Of a stretch of 64,000 nt of DNA, positions 1 through 13,000 are shown piece after piece (positions within the stretch are counted from its first letter, which is position 1; each line of letters opens with the position of its first letter). This stretch comes from Rhodosporidiobolus odoratus (Eukaryota; Basidiomycota; Microbotryomycetes; Sporidiobolales; Sporidiobolaceae): the NCBI GenBank assembly GCA_034387635.1, contig JAOANU010000004.1, positions 1,364,001-1,428,000 on the forward strand, in the 5' to 3' direction. Below the pieces are notes generated by a model. It was not told the DNA's origin. It worked only from the letters and a program-made list of their open reading frames with translations, and searched no databases. The position numbers were made by a program, and so were the translations under genes.

Positions 1-179
1 AAGCGCATGAACCCGGAGCACGTAAGCAGAGTGAACACATTTCGCCCAGGTGACCCGTCCACTGACCTTCATTTCTTGTCTTTTCTGACTGCGTTCAGGG
101 CTTTGGTGGCAACCGCGAATTTGCGTCTGAAATGGGCAAGAAGGGCGGCAAGACCACCGACGGCGACGACGAGGAGTAA
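1..179 (+). CDS. Con-10/KGG-type stress protein, 3' end
   Basis: Only the last two exons are in the window: 1-21 and 99-179, joined in phase 0 across an intron with a gtaagc donor and a cag acceptor. The last exon reads GFGGNREFASEMGKKGG and then a short acidic tail before TAA. The GNREFA...KKGG pattern is the repeat of the small hydrophilic conidiation-specific Con-10 and bacterial KGG stress-protein family, which builds up in spores or under stress; its biochemical role is not settled. The start and any earlier repeats lie outside the window. Family assignment rests on this one repeat. Confidence 0.7.
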
Positions 180-1255
180 AGTCACCACTGGCCTTTTTCC
201 GCCAATACGGTGTCTTTTTCAGCCCATGTTGTAGTTTTTCTCCCCTTCTTTCGCCACCGCTTGATTGTAAGGAAACGAAGCAGTAGTATCCCAGTCCATA
301 GTGTGCTACCTCGGCTCGTGGGCCTGCGGCTGCTCTTCCGGTGTGAGCTTTTCCTTCCTCTTTCATTTCCAAGCTGCTAGACATGAAGATTTGCCAGCGT
401 CCATACACACTGCCTCGCTGCTCATAACCGCTTGACATCCTGCCGATGCACATTTCCGCAATGCGACGCAAGTTGAGGAGACTGCTGAGCAGACCAAACA
501 TCAAGAATGGCACGGTGGCATTGTCGGAAACTCAGGGTCCCTCTTCACAGGCCGCTTAGGCGATGCCAGCTCCGGAAGCCCTAACTCAACGGGTCTCCAC
601 TGCCCAATCCAGTCCTCCATCCCGCTTCAGCTCCGCCCTCCATTCTCTCATTCCTTGCCTTCTTGTTCGACCTGAACCAACTGATCAGGGCAGGACGTCT
701 TGGGCCACCGCCGCTCGAAGGATGTGCGTGAGTCGTATGCACGAGCTGGTGGCTCCCCTGAGAGAGATGTTGGGGCCGCAGATCAGCAGAAAAGACGAAC
801 CGCCTCGAAAGGACAGCGATGGACGCAAAATTCAATAAGCGCCTCGAGGCCCGGCAGAAAGCGGACAGCGTCTCACGAGCGTCTCGCTTTGGATTGCCTG
901 ATCGACGCAGGCCACGCGCTGTAAGCTTGCCGGCGCAGCGCAGACTTCGCGCCATCCGTCCGAGTTGCGAAGGTCATCCGGGAGGACGACGACTGAGCCG
1001 GCAAAGAACGAAGGGCGGGTAGCAGCGCTACAGCGCTTCCGCCTTGGTCTGCGTTGTCCGTGGAATGCAATGCCGGCCCAACCTGCCCAGAACACCACTC
1101 ATCGCAGCCCCCTGTCTTGGCATCTTCAGCTTTCCTCGCGTCTTAGCTCCTGCAGTACTCTCTCCATGACCCGCCGCATTGCACGACTGTGCTGCTCGAA
1201 CCGGAAGAAAGCTTCCAACTGTCCCAGTCCCCTACACTCAGCGAATCCCACAGCC
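180..1255. other. Convergent intergenic region, no clear gene
   Basis: This holds the 3' flank of the Con-10-like gene and the 3' flank of the minus-strand gene that ends at 1256. Minus-strand bases 1126-1215 read as a helical, charged segment (AFFRFEQHSRAMRRVMERV). They could be a final exon of the gene at 1256-3300 if a further intron removes its stop codon. I see no other convincing coding signal on either strand. Confidence 0.4.
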
Positions 1256-3300
1256 TTACTCCTCATCCGACCATCCCCCTCCATCCTCCTCCGCCAAATC
1301 GACCTCGTCTGCATTTCCGGATCCAACCCCGCCGATAGGGTCATCGTCATCCTCCCCCCAACCATCGTCTTGATCCAGGTCGTCTTCGTCCGAGAGGCCA
1401 AATGCAGAGGGGTCGTCTTCGTCAGAGAGGTCGCTGTCATCCTGTCGCAAGAAAGCCAAGAGAGGCCGACAAGGCCGGTCAGTACTGGGCTACGGTACAG
1501 CCATAGCGAGGGCGACCCAGCAGGAGCCTGCTCGAGGGGAAGAGAAGCGGGAAAAGAGCGCAGTGTTCATCCGTTCTTGACTCACCGGCTGCATCAACTC
1601 GCACTCAATCCCCCTCGCGTGACAAAGCACCTCCAAACTCTCAACCTGCGCCTCTGTAAGCGCCGCATCATACTCAACCTCGATCCTCCTCAACGTCTCC
1701 AAATGCTCGTCCATAAACGCCTCGATATCCGCAAATCCAATGGCAGGGCAGAATCCCAACCCAAAGACCTTGATCCGGCAGGCTGAGAAGGCTTTGAGGA
1801 AGACGGGTTCGTGGGGAGTTTCTAGAACGAGGGTGTCGAGTTTGGGAAGGTTTAGTCGTTGTCCGAGGTACTTTTTCGTATCGCGCTCGTTGTCGTTGTG
1901 AGGAGTGCCGGCTATGTCGAGGCATTCGAGCGTGGAGGAGAAGCGTTCGACGAGACTGATGAAAGAGGGGAAGGAAAGGTCTTCGCATTCGCTCAAGGCT
2001 AGGACTTTGAGCGGACACTGCAAGTCGAGTTGGGCGAAAGCGTCGTTGACAAAGTCCCCTTGAACGAGATTAAACGTTTCGAGCTTGGTGAGGCTGAGAA
2101 GGGACTGGTGTAGTTTGTCGCGGTTGGTGGCGGGGCCTTGGGGGACGAGGATTTCGAGTTCGAGGCGAAGGAGGTTTGGGCAGACGGAGAGGAGACCGGC
2201 AACGTCGCCTTCGGTCGTGAGGCCATCTTCGTTGACGAGGTAGTTCAAGTTGGTGAGCTTCGCACCGAGATGGGTCTTGATAGCTTCGAGTGCGTGATCG
2301 ATCGGGTAAGCGAGGCTTTGTCTGTCGGGATCGTTTGCGGCGGCTTCTTCGAATTCGTCTAGTCGATCGGGCGACACTTTCGGAAACCCTTCGAAGTCGA
2401 TGATGGTAACGTTTGGACACCGCTTGATGACCTCCGCCATTACCAAGCTTCTCGCACGCCTGCATCTTCGCTCGAAAATGAAAGGCTTTCCATCCGACCC
2501 AATGTCCTCGGCTCCGCTCAGCTCCTCAATGGCGGTCACGACTCGAAGGAGCAAGTCTCTGCGCTTGGATTCATCCTGGAGAGTCGGCTGCTCGCCGTGC
2601 AACATCGGGGCGTCGGACTGGCCGAAGGCAAGGGACTCGATGTGATGGGCACGGCTGGGGAGGACGTCGTTGATGAGATGAAGGATGGACTCGTTGGCAA
2701 CTTCGCTGAAGTCCAGGTTCTGTATTAGAGAGAGAGAACAAGCGTGAGTTGGAGTTAAGCAAGAAAGGAGCAAGAAACGATAGGACGCACGCGCCAGAAG
2801 AACGGCATAGCCATCTCGCTCAAGTCCCGGCAGACCAGCGTGAGCGCCTCGATCCCATTCGGCTGAGCCAACTCGATCAACTGATCCCTGAACTTCTTCA
2901 CCTTCTCTATGTCGATGTGAGGCACGAAGTCTTTCGGGTCCCGCCCTTCTACCCAAGAATCGAATGCCGCGCCCATTCCTGCTGCTTCTAGTTTCTCTTT
3001 GACTTCATGCATGGCAGAAGCAATCTTTGCTCCCCGGTCCTCGCCAACCCGTGAGGACGCCTGCGAGCCCTCATCCTCTTCTTCGTCGTCTGACCAACCA
3101 GCTTCGTCCTCTGCTGCGTCTCCTGCTGCAATGTCGGCTTCGTGCACCTTCTGCACGATGAGAGCTTTGAGCTCTGGCGGAAGGGTCGAAAGTGAGGCGG
3201 GAATCGGGGAAGAAACGCGAGATGTTGACGCGGCGGATAATTCGGAGAAGGCAGGCGGGGGTGTGGTCGCGCAGGAGGAGCTTCTCATATGATCTGACAT
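1256..3300 (-). CDS. Uncharacterised acidic LRR-like protein
   Basis: Three exons (3300-2791, 2719-1586, 1441-1256) join in phase 0 at both junctions and give about 609 residues. The N-terminus is Ser-rich, then acidic (GWSDDEEEDEGS). The central part, roughly residues 240-530, has repeated Leu-rich strands such as LLSVCPNLLRLELEIL, LKVLALSECEDL and LECLDIAG at leucine-rich-repeat spacing. The C-terminus is very acidic (DDSDLSDEDD, DQDDGWGEDDDD). Fungal F-box-like LRR proteins have this layout, but I see no clear F-box; the segment TLPPELKALIVQKV near residue 40 is the nearest candidate. The C-terminus may be longer (to about 1126) through an extra intron. Its function is unknown; a scaffold or ubiquitin-ligase adaptor role is only a guess. 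Confidence 0.75.
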
Positions 3301-3903
3301 ATCGAAGATTACGCGGCTGCAGTAGGAGAAGACGTGAAAATGGCGAGATGAGGTGGGGAGGAGATGGATTGGAAAGTCGTGGACTGGCGTAGGGCGATGC
3401 GTGAGGTGTATACGCGGCTAGGAAAGGTGCTTTAGATGAAGTACAGACGCTTTTCAGCTCTACAAAGCCACAGTGTGAGGGTGTCTCTGGTCAAGCTGCC
3501 GATCATGATCTGCCGCTGATCAACGCGAGCTCAACAGACAACCACTGCCGCGCGTAGTACGCTCTCTGTGTATTGCAGGATGAAACAAGCCTCTAGTTCT
3601 ATGGGCCTCTTGCAGTACCCTTTCCAGGTGCGCAGACGAGTCGAGGAGAGAGCGGAAGAAAAATATCGCATTCCACCGATTTCGGGTGCGTGCTGCTCGC
3701 GGTGTTTGACGAAGTAGCGACGGTACAAAGAAGTCGCAAAGGATGGGGAGGTACTTCCGAGCCCCTGTAAGCTCGACCTAAGCGTTGTTGTTTGCCCTGT
3801 TCGCGGCCCGTCGTCCATCGTTCAACTTTCGCCTCTCTCTCTTCACTTTCTCACTCGGCTCACCCTCTTAATAGCGCCGTACCACCCTCTACTACCAGTG
3901 AAC
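3301..3903. promoter_or_regulatory. Divergent intergenic region
   Basis: About 600 bases separate the starts of the LRR-like gene (minus, ATG at 3300) and the small gene at 3904 (plus), so both promoters should lie here. The last 80 bases before 3904 are CT-rich, as is usual just upstream of fungal start codons. A 95-codon minus-strand frame at 3531-3818 has no family features, and I do not call it. Confidence 0.4.
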
Positions 3904-4792
3904 ATGTCTGCCCCTACTTTTGAACTCACCACGGCCTCTCCCGCTCACTCTGCCACTTCCTCCAACTCAACCTCCTCAGCCGAGTCGATTCAACCCATTC
4001 ACAACGGACACGAAGCACAACAACCGCAAGGACTTGGTGCAACTGAAGGAGCAGCAGCTATGGGTCAGCTCGGCGCAAAGGGTTTCCTGATGAAGAAGAT
4101 GGCCGCAAGTGGGTGAGTCGGCGCGTCCTCATTCGGCTACACAGGCAGGGTTGCTGATGTACAGCTTATATGCTCTCGCCTACCTTTGTGACTCGTACTT
4201 TACCCTTCTGCCTCGTTCAACGTACCGCGCCTACACCTTCCTTCGGTCACCTCCACCGCCTGATTTCCAATCACTCAACAAACCCTATATACTCCGCCCT
4301 CGGCCGTCCCTCGCTTTTCCATTCACCGCTACCTATCCTACTGTCGTGCATGTACATCACCCCCGGTACTATGTCCTCCTCCCTCGCCTCGTCCACGTCG
4401 ACCGCATCCACCACTTCTCATTCCTGCCCACTTTCGGCACATCTCGCCGTCAGCCAAAACTTCCACTCTCCTACCGACACTATGGTCTCGCCGTGCACCA
4501 AGAAGCTCGCACAGTCTAAGCAAAGGCATTTCACCAAGTGCGTTGGCCTTTTCCTCCGCTCCATTTTACCTCCTCCTTTTGCCTTGCCTGGCCCTGTTCC
4601 GGCCTTCCAGTCCATGTCTAGGAAGAGAAACGTGAGTACTGACGCTTGTCTCTCAATAGGGGCAAGCCTCTCTCCCTCTCCTCGTCGTTCCAAGCACAAG
4701 CCGCAGCCAACAACGTCGCCAAAAAGCCTTCCGGCCTCGGACAATCCACCCTCGCCAACAACCAAGAGGTCGAAAACTCGAGCCCCTTCTGA
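3904..4792 (+). CDS. Small Ala/Ser-rich protein of unknown function
   Basis: Two exons, 3904-4112 and 4660-4792, join in phase 2 (gtgagt donor, caatag acceptor) and give about 113 residues. The N-terminus is low-complexity Ser/Thr; a KGFLMKKMAASG segment precedes the junction, and the last exon reads KPLSLSSSFQAQAAANNVAK with strongly C-ending codons. The 547-base intron is far longer than others here, so one or more middle exons may be missing. After the TGA, a different frame stays open to a stop at 4897-4899 and also looks coding (RSGTKPTIGRLDEMAVF), so the true C-terminus may differ. I recognise no family. Confidence 0.4.
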
Positions 4793-5524
4793 TCAGCTCG
4801 TCTTCTCCTTTCCCGTCTTCGTCTCGCCTCTCCACTTCGTCCTCTCGATCGGGCACCAAGCCTACCATCGGTCGGCTCGACGAGATGGCTGTATTCTAGC
4901 TTCCCTCCGTCATCACTACCTCTTCGTCGCCCGCACGCATCTCTTCTCTCTCTTCTTACATGTTTAGTCTTTTCCCATACTCTGTCGTTTGCTTTTCGCC
5001 CTCCCCTTCCCCTTGAGTTCCACCTCGACGCGTATTCTCCTTACCTGCTTTTCTCACTTTCATCGATTAGCGCCCCACCCTCCCTCGATCTATGCCAGGC
5101 TGCTCTTCGTTATCTTCCACTCTTTCTAAGTGTTCAGGATGCATTGTATTGCTTCCCGGCGCATCCTTCCTGCCCTTGAATCTGCTCGAACCGCTTGGCT
5201 TCGCCGATCTCCTCTCGTGCGGTTGTATGTACCGCACCTACTGTCAAGAGCGCTAGGTATGGGATCGGGTCTCCCAGAGCAGATGCAAAGGTAAGAGTCG
5301 GTCAGAGGAAGGGACAAGCGCCCGAGTGAGCAAGCGAGCAAGCAGCGGCTTGAGGCAGCAGAAAACTGGATCAGGGGATAGTTCAACCACAAGTCGTTGA
5401 GTCACATCTGAGAGACGGAGTACAGCTCCTGTCGAGTAGTGTAGTAGAGAAGAACCGAGTATACTGCATTCCAACCTCAGCTTCGTTGTACGCACGATAG
5501 TGACTGCTTCAGGGGTTTTTCCTT
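4793..5524. other. Convergent CT-rich region
   Basis: This is the 3' flank of the small plus-strand gene and of TenA copy 1 on the minus strand. It is CT-rich on the plus strand. Apart from the possible tail exon up to 4899, I see no coding signal. Confidence 0.35.
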
Positions 5525-6688
5525 CTAAAGGTCCGGCCAAAAGCGCTGTTCGAGCCAGAGGGTGTATTTGAACACCTGCAGACGACGTGAGTAAGGTCAG
5601 GTCTCTGTGTCTGTGGCAAGCAGGGAATCGCAGAAGGGAGATGCGACGCAAGCCAAGAAGGATGAAAGAAACAGAAGAACGGGAAGACTCGGAGAAACGC
5701 ACCTCCTCACACCTCTCCCACTTCTCCGTTCCCTCTTGAATGTCCAACTTGTCGAGCTCCTTCTCGATGTTGTCGTTGAAGTCTACGAATTCCTGGTTCG
5801 TCCAGTTATCGATCAACTCGACCACAGCGGCTGAGGTTTGTTCGTCTGTCTTGCCGGGGGTGACGGTTTGACGCGAGGCGTAGGACCAGGCTTGCCAGTA
5901 GATCTGCGCAGGGTATCAGTACCTGCGTCAGTCATGACCGGCCGAGCAGATACGAGCTCAACCCTGCGTCGCCTCTGGCGAAGGTTCAAAGAAAGAGCGA
6001 GGAAAATCCGGCCGAAAGGGACTCACCTTCTCCATAGCCCACAGTAACACCATCCCCTCCTCCACTCCGCCTCCATTCCTACCGGCCTCAGCCCCCGTAG
6101 CAAGCAACGTATCAATATAAGCCTTGGTAGCCGGTTTCAAAGTCTTTCCTTGGAGTTTCCCATCTTTCCCCTCAGGAGGAGATCGGGACAAGTCCAGCCC
6201 GTATTTGGGACCGAGAGAGTCGAAGAAGAAGACTTCGCGGGACATGTTCGAGAGGCAGTAGGAGAAGAGGGCCAGGAGGGATTGGGAGGAGGTTTGTTGA
6301 GCGGGGGAGGAGAGGGGGAGGGCGAGGATGAGTTGGGCTGCGTGCGGGGGTGTGAGCGAGTTGAGCAGGTTGCGACTGAGGCAGCAAGCAGATAGGCTCG
6401 AGGGAGGAAACGGGGACAGGACGTACCGATGAATTTGGGGTACCCGAGCAAAGCATAAGACCTATCCTGAGTGAGCCACTCGCTCAACTTCTCGCGACTC
6501 AGTTCGTGCTTCCCTGCAGCGGCGAGGAAGGGGTTTTCAATGGCAACTTTGAGCTCATCAGCCTTTATGTGTTGAGGATACAAACCCGGTCCGAGGTGGG
6601 AGAGAAAAGATCAGCCGGGTAGACGTCGATTAACAGAGGCAGCAGTGAGACTCACGTAGCGGGCCCAGATGACTTCAGTGAAGGTCAT
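5525..6688 (-). CDS. TenA/Thi-4 family protein, copy 1
   Basis: Five exons (6688-6656, 6562-6427, 6337-6027, 5903-5703, 5575-5525) give 243 residues. The fold class is TENA/THI-4/PQQC, an all-helical family whose best-known members hydrolyse aminopyrimidines or thiamine breakdown products in thiamine salvage. Signs of it are the N-terminal IENPFLAAAGKH segment, LTQDRSYALLGYPKFI and the late ALALPLSS-type helices. Fungal members are often of unknown substrate, so thiaminase II activity is not proven. The start codon is shared with copy 2 (MTFTE). It stands upstream-to-upstream with the Rheb and glutaminase block and is inverted relative to copy 2 at 14132-15269. Exon lengths match copy 2 exactly, and intron 3 is also alike. 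Confidence 0.82.
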
Positions 6689-8332
6689 GATGCACAGATC
6701 AATGTGGATGAGTGACGAGGTAGGGAGAGAATAGAAGAAGAGATAAAGTTAAGTTGCGAAGAAGCGGATCTTCCGGTTATCACGCAACTGCGATGCCGCT
6801 GACATGCCGTTTTGCACGTGCGTGCACCCGGGCAACAACGTGCCCTTCCACGGACTCCGTTGCTGCACCAATCGCCCTCCCGCAGAATCCGACGACCCGC
6901 CCGAAACATCTCAGCAAAACCCCGTCCGGCATCATCGCTCGACACCGCAAGACAGCAGGACGGCAAGTGGCCGGACCATACAGCTCAATACATCGCTATA
7001 ATACCCGGGCTTCGCGGTGAGCTGGTTGCTGCGAATGGGATGGGCTTGAGTGGTAGAGCGGACGGTCGACACTCCTCCCGTGATACCGCAGTGCGCCGTG
7101 GCAAGCGGTACGCTTGGACTCTCCCAGCAACGCGACTTCTGGACAGTATCGGCTTACGAGGCGAGCGGCCGCGGTCTTTCGGTGCTTGCCCGGCCTTGGA
7201 AAAGTTGCCGCCGTTCTTTTCTCTTCCCCACCCAGCTCGTACAGCCTCTTGGAACCAGTTCGTCACCCGCTCCGACGTACCGCGCCATGACTCTGTATGG
7301 CCTGACCATCGACGGTGTCGCAAGGCATATGCAAGAGCTTGGCAAGGCTCCCCTGAGCGGCGGGCAAGGCAAGGGAGGCAGATGATCGGCCGTACGCTTC
7401 CCGTGCTGCGCGACGACACACTCGGGAATACGACAGGCTGAATGTCTTCTCCGGCTATCGAGCAGTGATATGTCGCGGCGTGCGGGCTGAGCGGTGGCCG
7501 GATAAATGCTCTCTTCTTCATGTGGCTTCCGCCGCATGCGCGGTGTCCTGCTCATCGGTACGCCTCGTCACCGTGGAAACGCTCGATAGGCGCTGCGAGG
7601 CGACTGGCGCTCGCCGTGCAGGGCACTATCTTGCTCCTTTTTCCCGTTTTCTTGTCACAATGGTTTTCCTGCTAGCCCCTTTCCTGGCTTTCCTCGTAGT
7701 CCGATAAGGCTCTCCCGTTCTCAGACTCTCTCACCCGCGCTTTACCTTCGGCAACCGGCCCGATTTGACCCTGCTCGCTCAATTCGTGATTCTGCGACTG
7801 ACTGCACCCCCGCCTCCTCCCCCTCCGACATCTCTTCGCCTGTCTCTATCACTCGCTGCTGCCGCGCTGCTTGCTTCCCCTTTCCCTAGCAAGCCCGACA
7901 TCGCAAGCTACTACACACAAGCCAAGTAAGCCTCGTCATATGATCGCGGACAGGAGCAATTCGCCCGCACAACTCGTGCGAACATCGCCTCGTCGACGCG
8001 GGGACTATCGGACGGGGCAGACAACAAGTTCAGAGAGGCGTGAAGGGGTCTCATGTGGCTGCGCGGGGAGTCGGTGCTGAGGAGAATAGGCCGCCCGTCT
8101 CCCGGGCCAGGCGAGGGGGAGTCGGAGTGAACTATCGAAGTGGAATGGCGGACTATGAACGGCGAGGGAGGCGGTTCAGCATATCGCGAAGGAGGCAGAC
8201 CCAGTTGTGCTGCTTGGGATTGACGAACGCCCCGCTTACCACCGTTTCCTCGTTACTTCCGCCAAACTCGCACCTTGCAGCTTTCGCCGACCTCGAAAGT
8301 CCTTCTCTCTAGCACACATCGTCAACGGAATT
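6689..8332. promoter_or_regulatory. Intergenic region between TenA copy 1 and Rheb
   Basis: A 1.6 kb divergent gap. Frames of 130-200 codons exist on both strands, but they are Arg/Ser/Pro-rich, change composition along their length and show no family motif, so I take them as chance frames in GC-rich DNA. The stretch from about 7700 to 7930 is CT-rich and could be a promoter or 5' untranslated part of the Rheb gene. Confidence 0.35.
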
Positions 8333-9563
8333 ATGGCTACTACCCCCGCCGGCAAGATCATTGGACCGAAACAGCGTAAAGTCGCGTTGCTGGGGTCGAG
8401 GAGTGTCGGTTCGTACTGATTTCTTCCGTCCTCATGAAGCAGGCCGGGCGGTGTCCTTCCGCTCGGGCGCTCGATACCAGCAGGATGCTCTCATGCTTTC
8501 GTGCCGCAAAGGATTAGAGACTGACCGAGGTTTTTCTCCCTCTTCTGTCATTTCTGCCTGCGCTCCGATCGCGCCACCGCCTTCCCTCGTGCATCTTAGG
8601 CAAATCTTCCTTGACGGTTCAGTTCGTCGACTCGCATTTCGTTGACAGCTACTACCCGACAATCGAAAACACCTTCCAGAAGATTGTGCGTATTCTAGCT
8701 CGTCTTCCTGTGCCGCTCGCCTTGCTCTTCCCCCTGCATGCCCCTACAGCTTTAGCCTCGTCACCCTGAGCTTTTGATGGACTGTCACTGATTGTCTGGT
8801 TGTGCAGGTCAAGTACAAGGGACAGGAGTACGCGCTGGACATTGTCGATACGGCGGGACAGGTTCGCACTCTCGTCTACCGGCCTTCGTCCCTCCTCTGC
8901 TGATGCCTCCTTGTCTGTCTATTCTCAACTCCCAATCAACCACACGTTCGTGCTGTTCCGCCCGCTCTGCGCACCCTTCCCTCTACAATCCCGCGATCGC
9001 CTCCGACTCTCGCAAACCGGGTTTCCGCCTTACCTGTCTCGTCTCAACACAGGACGAATTCTCCATCCTCTCCTCTCGCCACGCTGTCGGCCTCCACGGC
9101 TGGATTCTCTGCTACTCCGTCACCTCACGTTCATCCTTCGAAATCTGCTCCATCATCCGCGACAAAGTTCTCAATTACACTGGGCGCGACAATGTTCCGA
9201 TGGTCCTGGTGGGGAACAAGAGTGATCTGGCGGTGGCACGGTGCGTGTCTTCAGCCTGGATCGTGATGTGGCGGCGAGAACGAAGAGTGAAGGGCGAAGG
9301 GCTGATCCGTCTTGTTGCGCCGCTTCCGCCTTCCCCCGCCCCCTTGTTCCTTGTTCAACCGTCGTGTGCGCAGGCAAGTCACGAAAGAAGAAGGAGCCGC
9401 CCTAGCCGCCTCGTGGAACGCCGTGTTTGTCGAATCCTCAGCCCGAACCGCAGAGAACGTTCCTCGGATCTTTGAGGCGGTCGTAGCTACCATTGAGAAG
9501 GACTTGAATCCGGAGGTTGGAGGGGAGGGCCAGAAGGAGGGCAGCTCATGCGTGATTGCTTAG
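8333..9563 (+). CDS. rhb1: Rheb-type small GTPase
   Basis: Five exons (8333-8408, 8600-8685, 8808-8861, 9053-9240, 9374-9563) give 197 residues. The P-loop is GSRSVGKS at residues 21-28, with Arg where Ras has Gly12, a hallmark of Rheb. The effector segment is YYPTIENTF (43-51), followed by DTAGQ, NKSD and ESSART. The C-terminus CVIA is a CaaX box for prenylation, so the protein should sit on endomembranes. Rheb activates TOR complex 1 and is switched off by the Tsc1/Tsc2 GAP; in fission yeast it also affects arginine uptake. A 20-base T run follows the stop at 9597-9616. The identification is firm. Confidence 0.95.
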
Positions 9564-10018
9564 AGGTGGCGCGAACAGTTGGCAGTTGTTTTTGCCTTTT
9601 TTTTTTTTTTTTTTTTCCCTTTCCTCGTCCAGTTCATTTCTCCACTGTCTTATGACTATACCTCCCCTCGACTTCTCCCTCTGCGCGATATTCTGCTCTA
9701 CCTTTTTCCCCACATAGCTTCGCTTCTTTGTCTGCCGCCGCCGTTGTGAACCTTTCCTCTCTACTCGATCCTCCTCTCCTTCCCTCTCCGCTAATGTAGC
9801 TCCAGACCCTTTTTGTCCTTCCTTCCCTTCCGCCTCCTTCCCTCTGTGTTATCGGTTCGGTTGGCAATGCGATGTAATGACTTTTCAACCCGCGTTGCAG
9901 GTTGATGAGCAAGTCGCGTCTGACGCGGTCAGACTCGGTTTTCCTAGCTGGCGCGCCTCGACGCGCTCACTCATCCCGATGTCGGAACATTCTCCCTCTG
10001 CACCTTTCTCTCAATGTC

Positions 10019-13000
10019 ATGCTGCTGCTCCTGTCGCTCCTAGCACCCTTGCTAATCGTACCGTGGGTCAAGGCTGCCACCGATGAAGCCGACTACACTC
10101 CTATCGTGAGTGCCCGTTTCCTCGCCGGGCAACTACTCAGCTCGAGGGCCGCGCGCAGATCGATGACTGAGGCGATTGTGTAGGTCGTACCGCTTGCTGT
10201 GCGAGGGCCGTATCTCGGAGCGTATCTGACGGGGAGGAAAGAGAAGGATCTGACGAGGATGGATCCGCATGTGAGCCGGAGTTTTCCCCGCTCGCGTCCC
10301 CAGCACCGCAACGTATGCGCTAATGGTTCCCGCTGGCAGTTCTGGACGACAGAACCACTGGGATGGAAAGGGCTGCTTAGGGTGGACGGGGTAACCTATA
10401 ACTGGATGGGCAATCTGACTGAATGTATTTTCCTGTTTCCTCACTTTCTCTCTCCTGGCCGATCGTTTGACTCACTAGAACGCGCAGGGACACCATGCGA
10501 AACAACAGAACTACACCACACTACTGCCGAGACGACTTTCGTTCTGACTTCCCCTACTTCGACAGTCTCCTTGACAGCTTCTTTCCTTTCTCCTGTCACT
10601 CCAGCAGATCTCTTCCGCCAGTCCCTTCCATTCTCCTACCTCTCCCTCTCCGTCTCATCTCTCGATAGACAACCTCATCAAGTCGAAGTCTACAGCGAGA
10701 TCAACGGACTCTGGTTGGCAGACGAGGAGCATGAAGAAATAGAGTGGGAGTCAATCGAGGGGGACGAATCAGACTGGGTGGGTCTTAAGCTTAGGCTCAA
10801 GAACCAGCGACCTTTCGAGGAGGCGTATAAGAACGCTCCATGGGGCGGCGGAGAAGTGATTTCGACCGATCGGATCCTGCATGGCGAGGTTTTCTACGCT
10901 GCTCAAACGTCATCCTCAGCTGGGTTCAGTCCCGTCCGCACGACATGGTCTGCAGGTTTGGACGCTATGGCGACGCGGCGAGAATTCGCTTCGAGCGGTG
11001 TCTTGTCAAGCCGCTCAAACACTACCTCGCCTCGCCCAATACGAACTCGCGCCAATACCAGTACTTCCAGAGTCCTCGACGAACCCGTCTTCGCCCTCGC
11101 CCATTCTTTCGGTAGCATATCCTCTTCGACACCTCTTGCAGAACGGTATGCTCTTCTCGCCATAGGGCACGTCCGCGATCCGCTCGTGAAGTATATGACT
11201 TCCGACCTTTCCACCACTTCAAGAGGTCCGGACGATCAACCTCGACCAGGAGAGCGGACCATCTTCCTCCGCCCTCTCTGGGCTTCTACCTTCCCCTCCG
11301 CCTCTCGAGCCCTTTCCTTCTTCTTCTCCGACTATCCCACTCAAAAAAAGCTTTCGGACGAGTTCAACAAGAAGCTGTATAGAGATGCGGTGAAGGTGGA
11401 TGGGAAGGAGTATGCGGATGTGGTCAGTATCAGTACGAGACAGGTTTTTATGGCCATGGAGGCGGTTTGGGATGAGAGTGAAGAAGGGGTACGTGGGGAG
11501 GCTGGATTGGAGGTTTATTCGCCAGTTACCGGGAAACCTATACCGGCTATGGGTTCGTCTCCTGTTCCTTCTACCTACGCACTATCAACCTCTGACCCGA
11601 AGCTACGCTACATCGCGCGGAACGTGCCATGTTAACCGTTTTCCCCTGATCCCTTTCGCCGCGCAATTCCCCTTCATCCCGCTTCTCGTCACATAGTCAT
11701 GCTGAAGGAAATCTCTTCCAACGGCAACGTACAGACCATCGACGTCATTGCTCCCTTCCTCCCCTTCCTCCTCTACTCGAGTCCGACCCTGCTCCCTCTC
11801 CTCCTCGAACCCATCTACCGCTACTCAACTTCAAAACTCTACCTTCCCATCCCTCCCACTCACGACCTCGGGGATCACTACCCCAACGCCACAGGACACA
11901 ACGATTTCTTGTACGCGAATTTGCCAATCGAGGAGGCGGCTAATATGCTTTTGATGGCGTTGAGTGGGATGAAGGTTGCGGAACCGGAGGTGGTAGAGGT
12001 TGCGGTGCATGTGAGAGCTAAACAGTGGGTTATGGAGAGGGTCAGAGGGGGGAAGGAGAGGGTCGGGTGGGATGCTGTGGTTGGGGAGGGGAGGGATCAT
12101 AGGAGAGAGGGAGCGAGGATGGCATGGACTCAGGCGAGGAAACGGTACACTCTTTTCAAGGCTTGGGCGCAGTACCTCGAAGAGGAGTGCCTGTATCCGG
12201 GTGATCAGCGTGCGTTTCTATTTCACTTGGTCTTTGGACGTGCAGCGAGACTGACATGTTTTGTTGCGGAACAGGAACGACCGATGACTGTAGGTACCCC
12301 CCGCTTTCTATTCTTCTCGTCTATGCTGATCTCTTGTCATGGTGCCTAGTCTTCGGCTCGGCGGCCAACCAAACGTCTCTTGTATGCCGCGTTTCCTCCC
12401 TACCTGAGAAGGTCCCGGCCGTAATTACTTACACCTGCAACGGTCCTGTCTTACGCCCTTCGAGAACAGGTCGTCAAAGGCATACTCGGCCTGCGCGCTT
12501 TCTCCGAGATTGCAGGCGAACTGGGAGAAGAAGCGGATCGGGATCACTTCTTCGTGCGTCTTCCACCACGAGGTCGTGCGGCACTTTGGACCGCGCAAGC
12601 CATGCACGGCTATGCTGATTACTGATACGAGCGTCGCCCATAGGATGTTGCCGAAGCATACAGGGGCAAATTCGTTGACCTGGCCATCTCGACGGACCGC
12701 ACCCACTTGCTGGGCACTTACGGCAATCAGACTTCCTGGGTCACACATGTGCGTTGCTCCTCTCCTCTCCGCGCGCGTGTATCCGAGTCTCTTGTGCGAT
12801 GGCATACAGCGCTGTAAACGTGCAGCGGGTTTTGACGCCTCTCCTCGTATTCTGCGATTCTTTCGAGCAGTACAACCTCTACTTCGACAAACTCTTGGGC
12901 CTTTCCGTTCTCCCGCCCTCAGTCTATGAAATGCAAGAGGCGTTCTATCCTACCGTTGCACGTGCGTCTCCCCCCTCTTCGAGGCCTATCTTCCCACTTT

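Noticed and set aside
965..1786. Long plus-strand frame of 273 codons
   Set aside because: It is antisense to the 3' part of the acidic LRR-like gene, has no motif and follows that gene's codon bias in reverse.
6985..7555. Overlapping frames of 110-210 codons on both strands before the Rheb gene
   Set aside because: Composition is Arg/Ser/Pro-rich and changes along each frame; no splice or family support.
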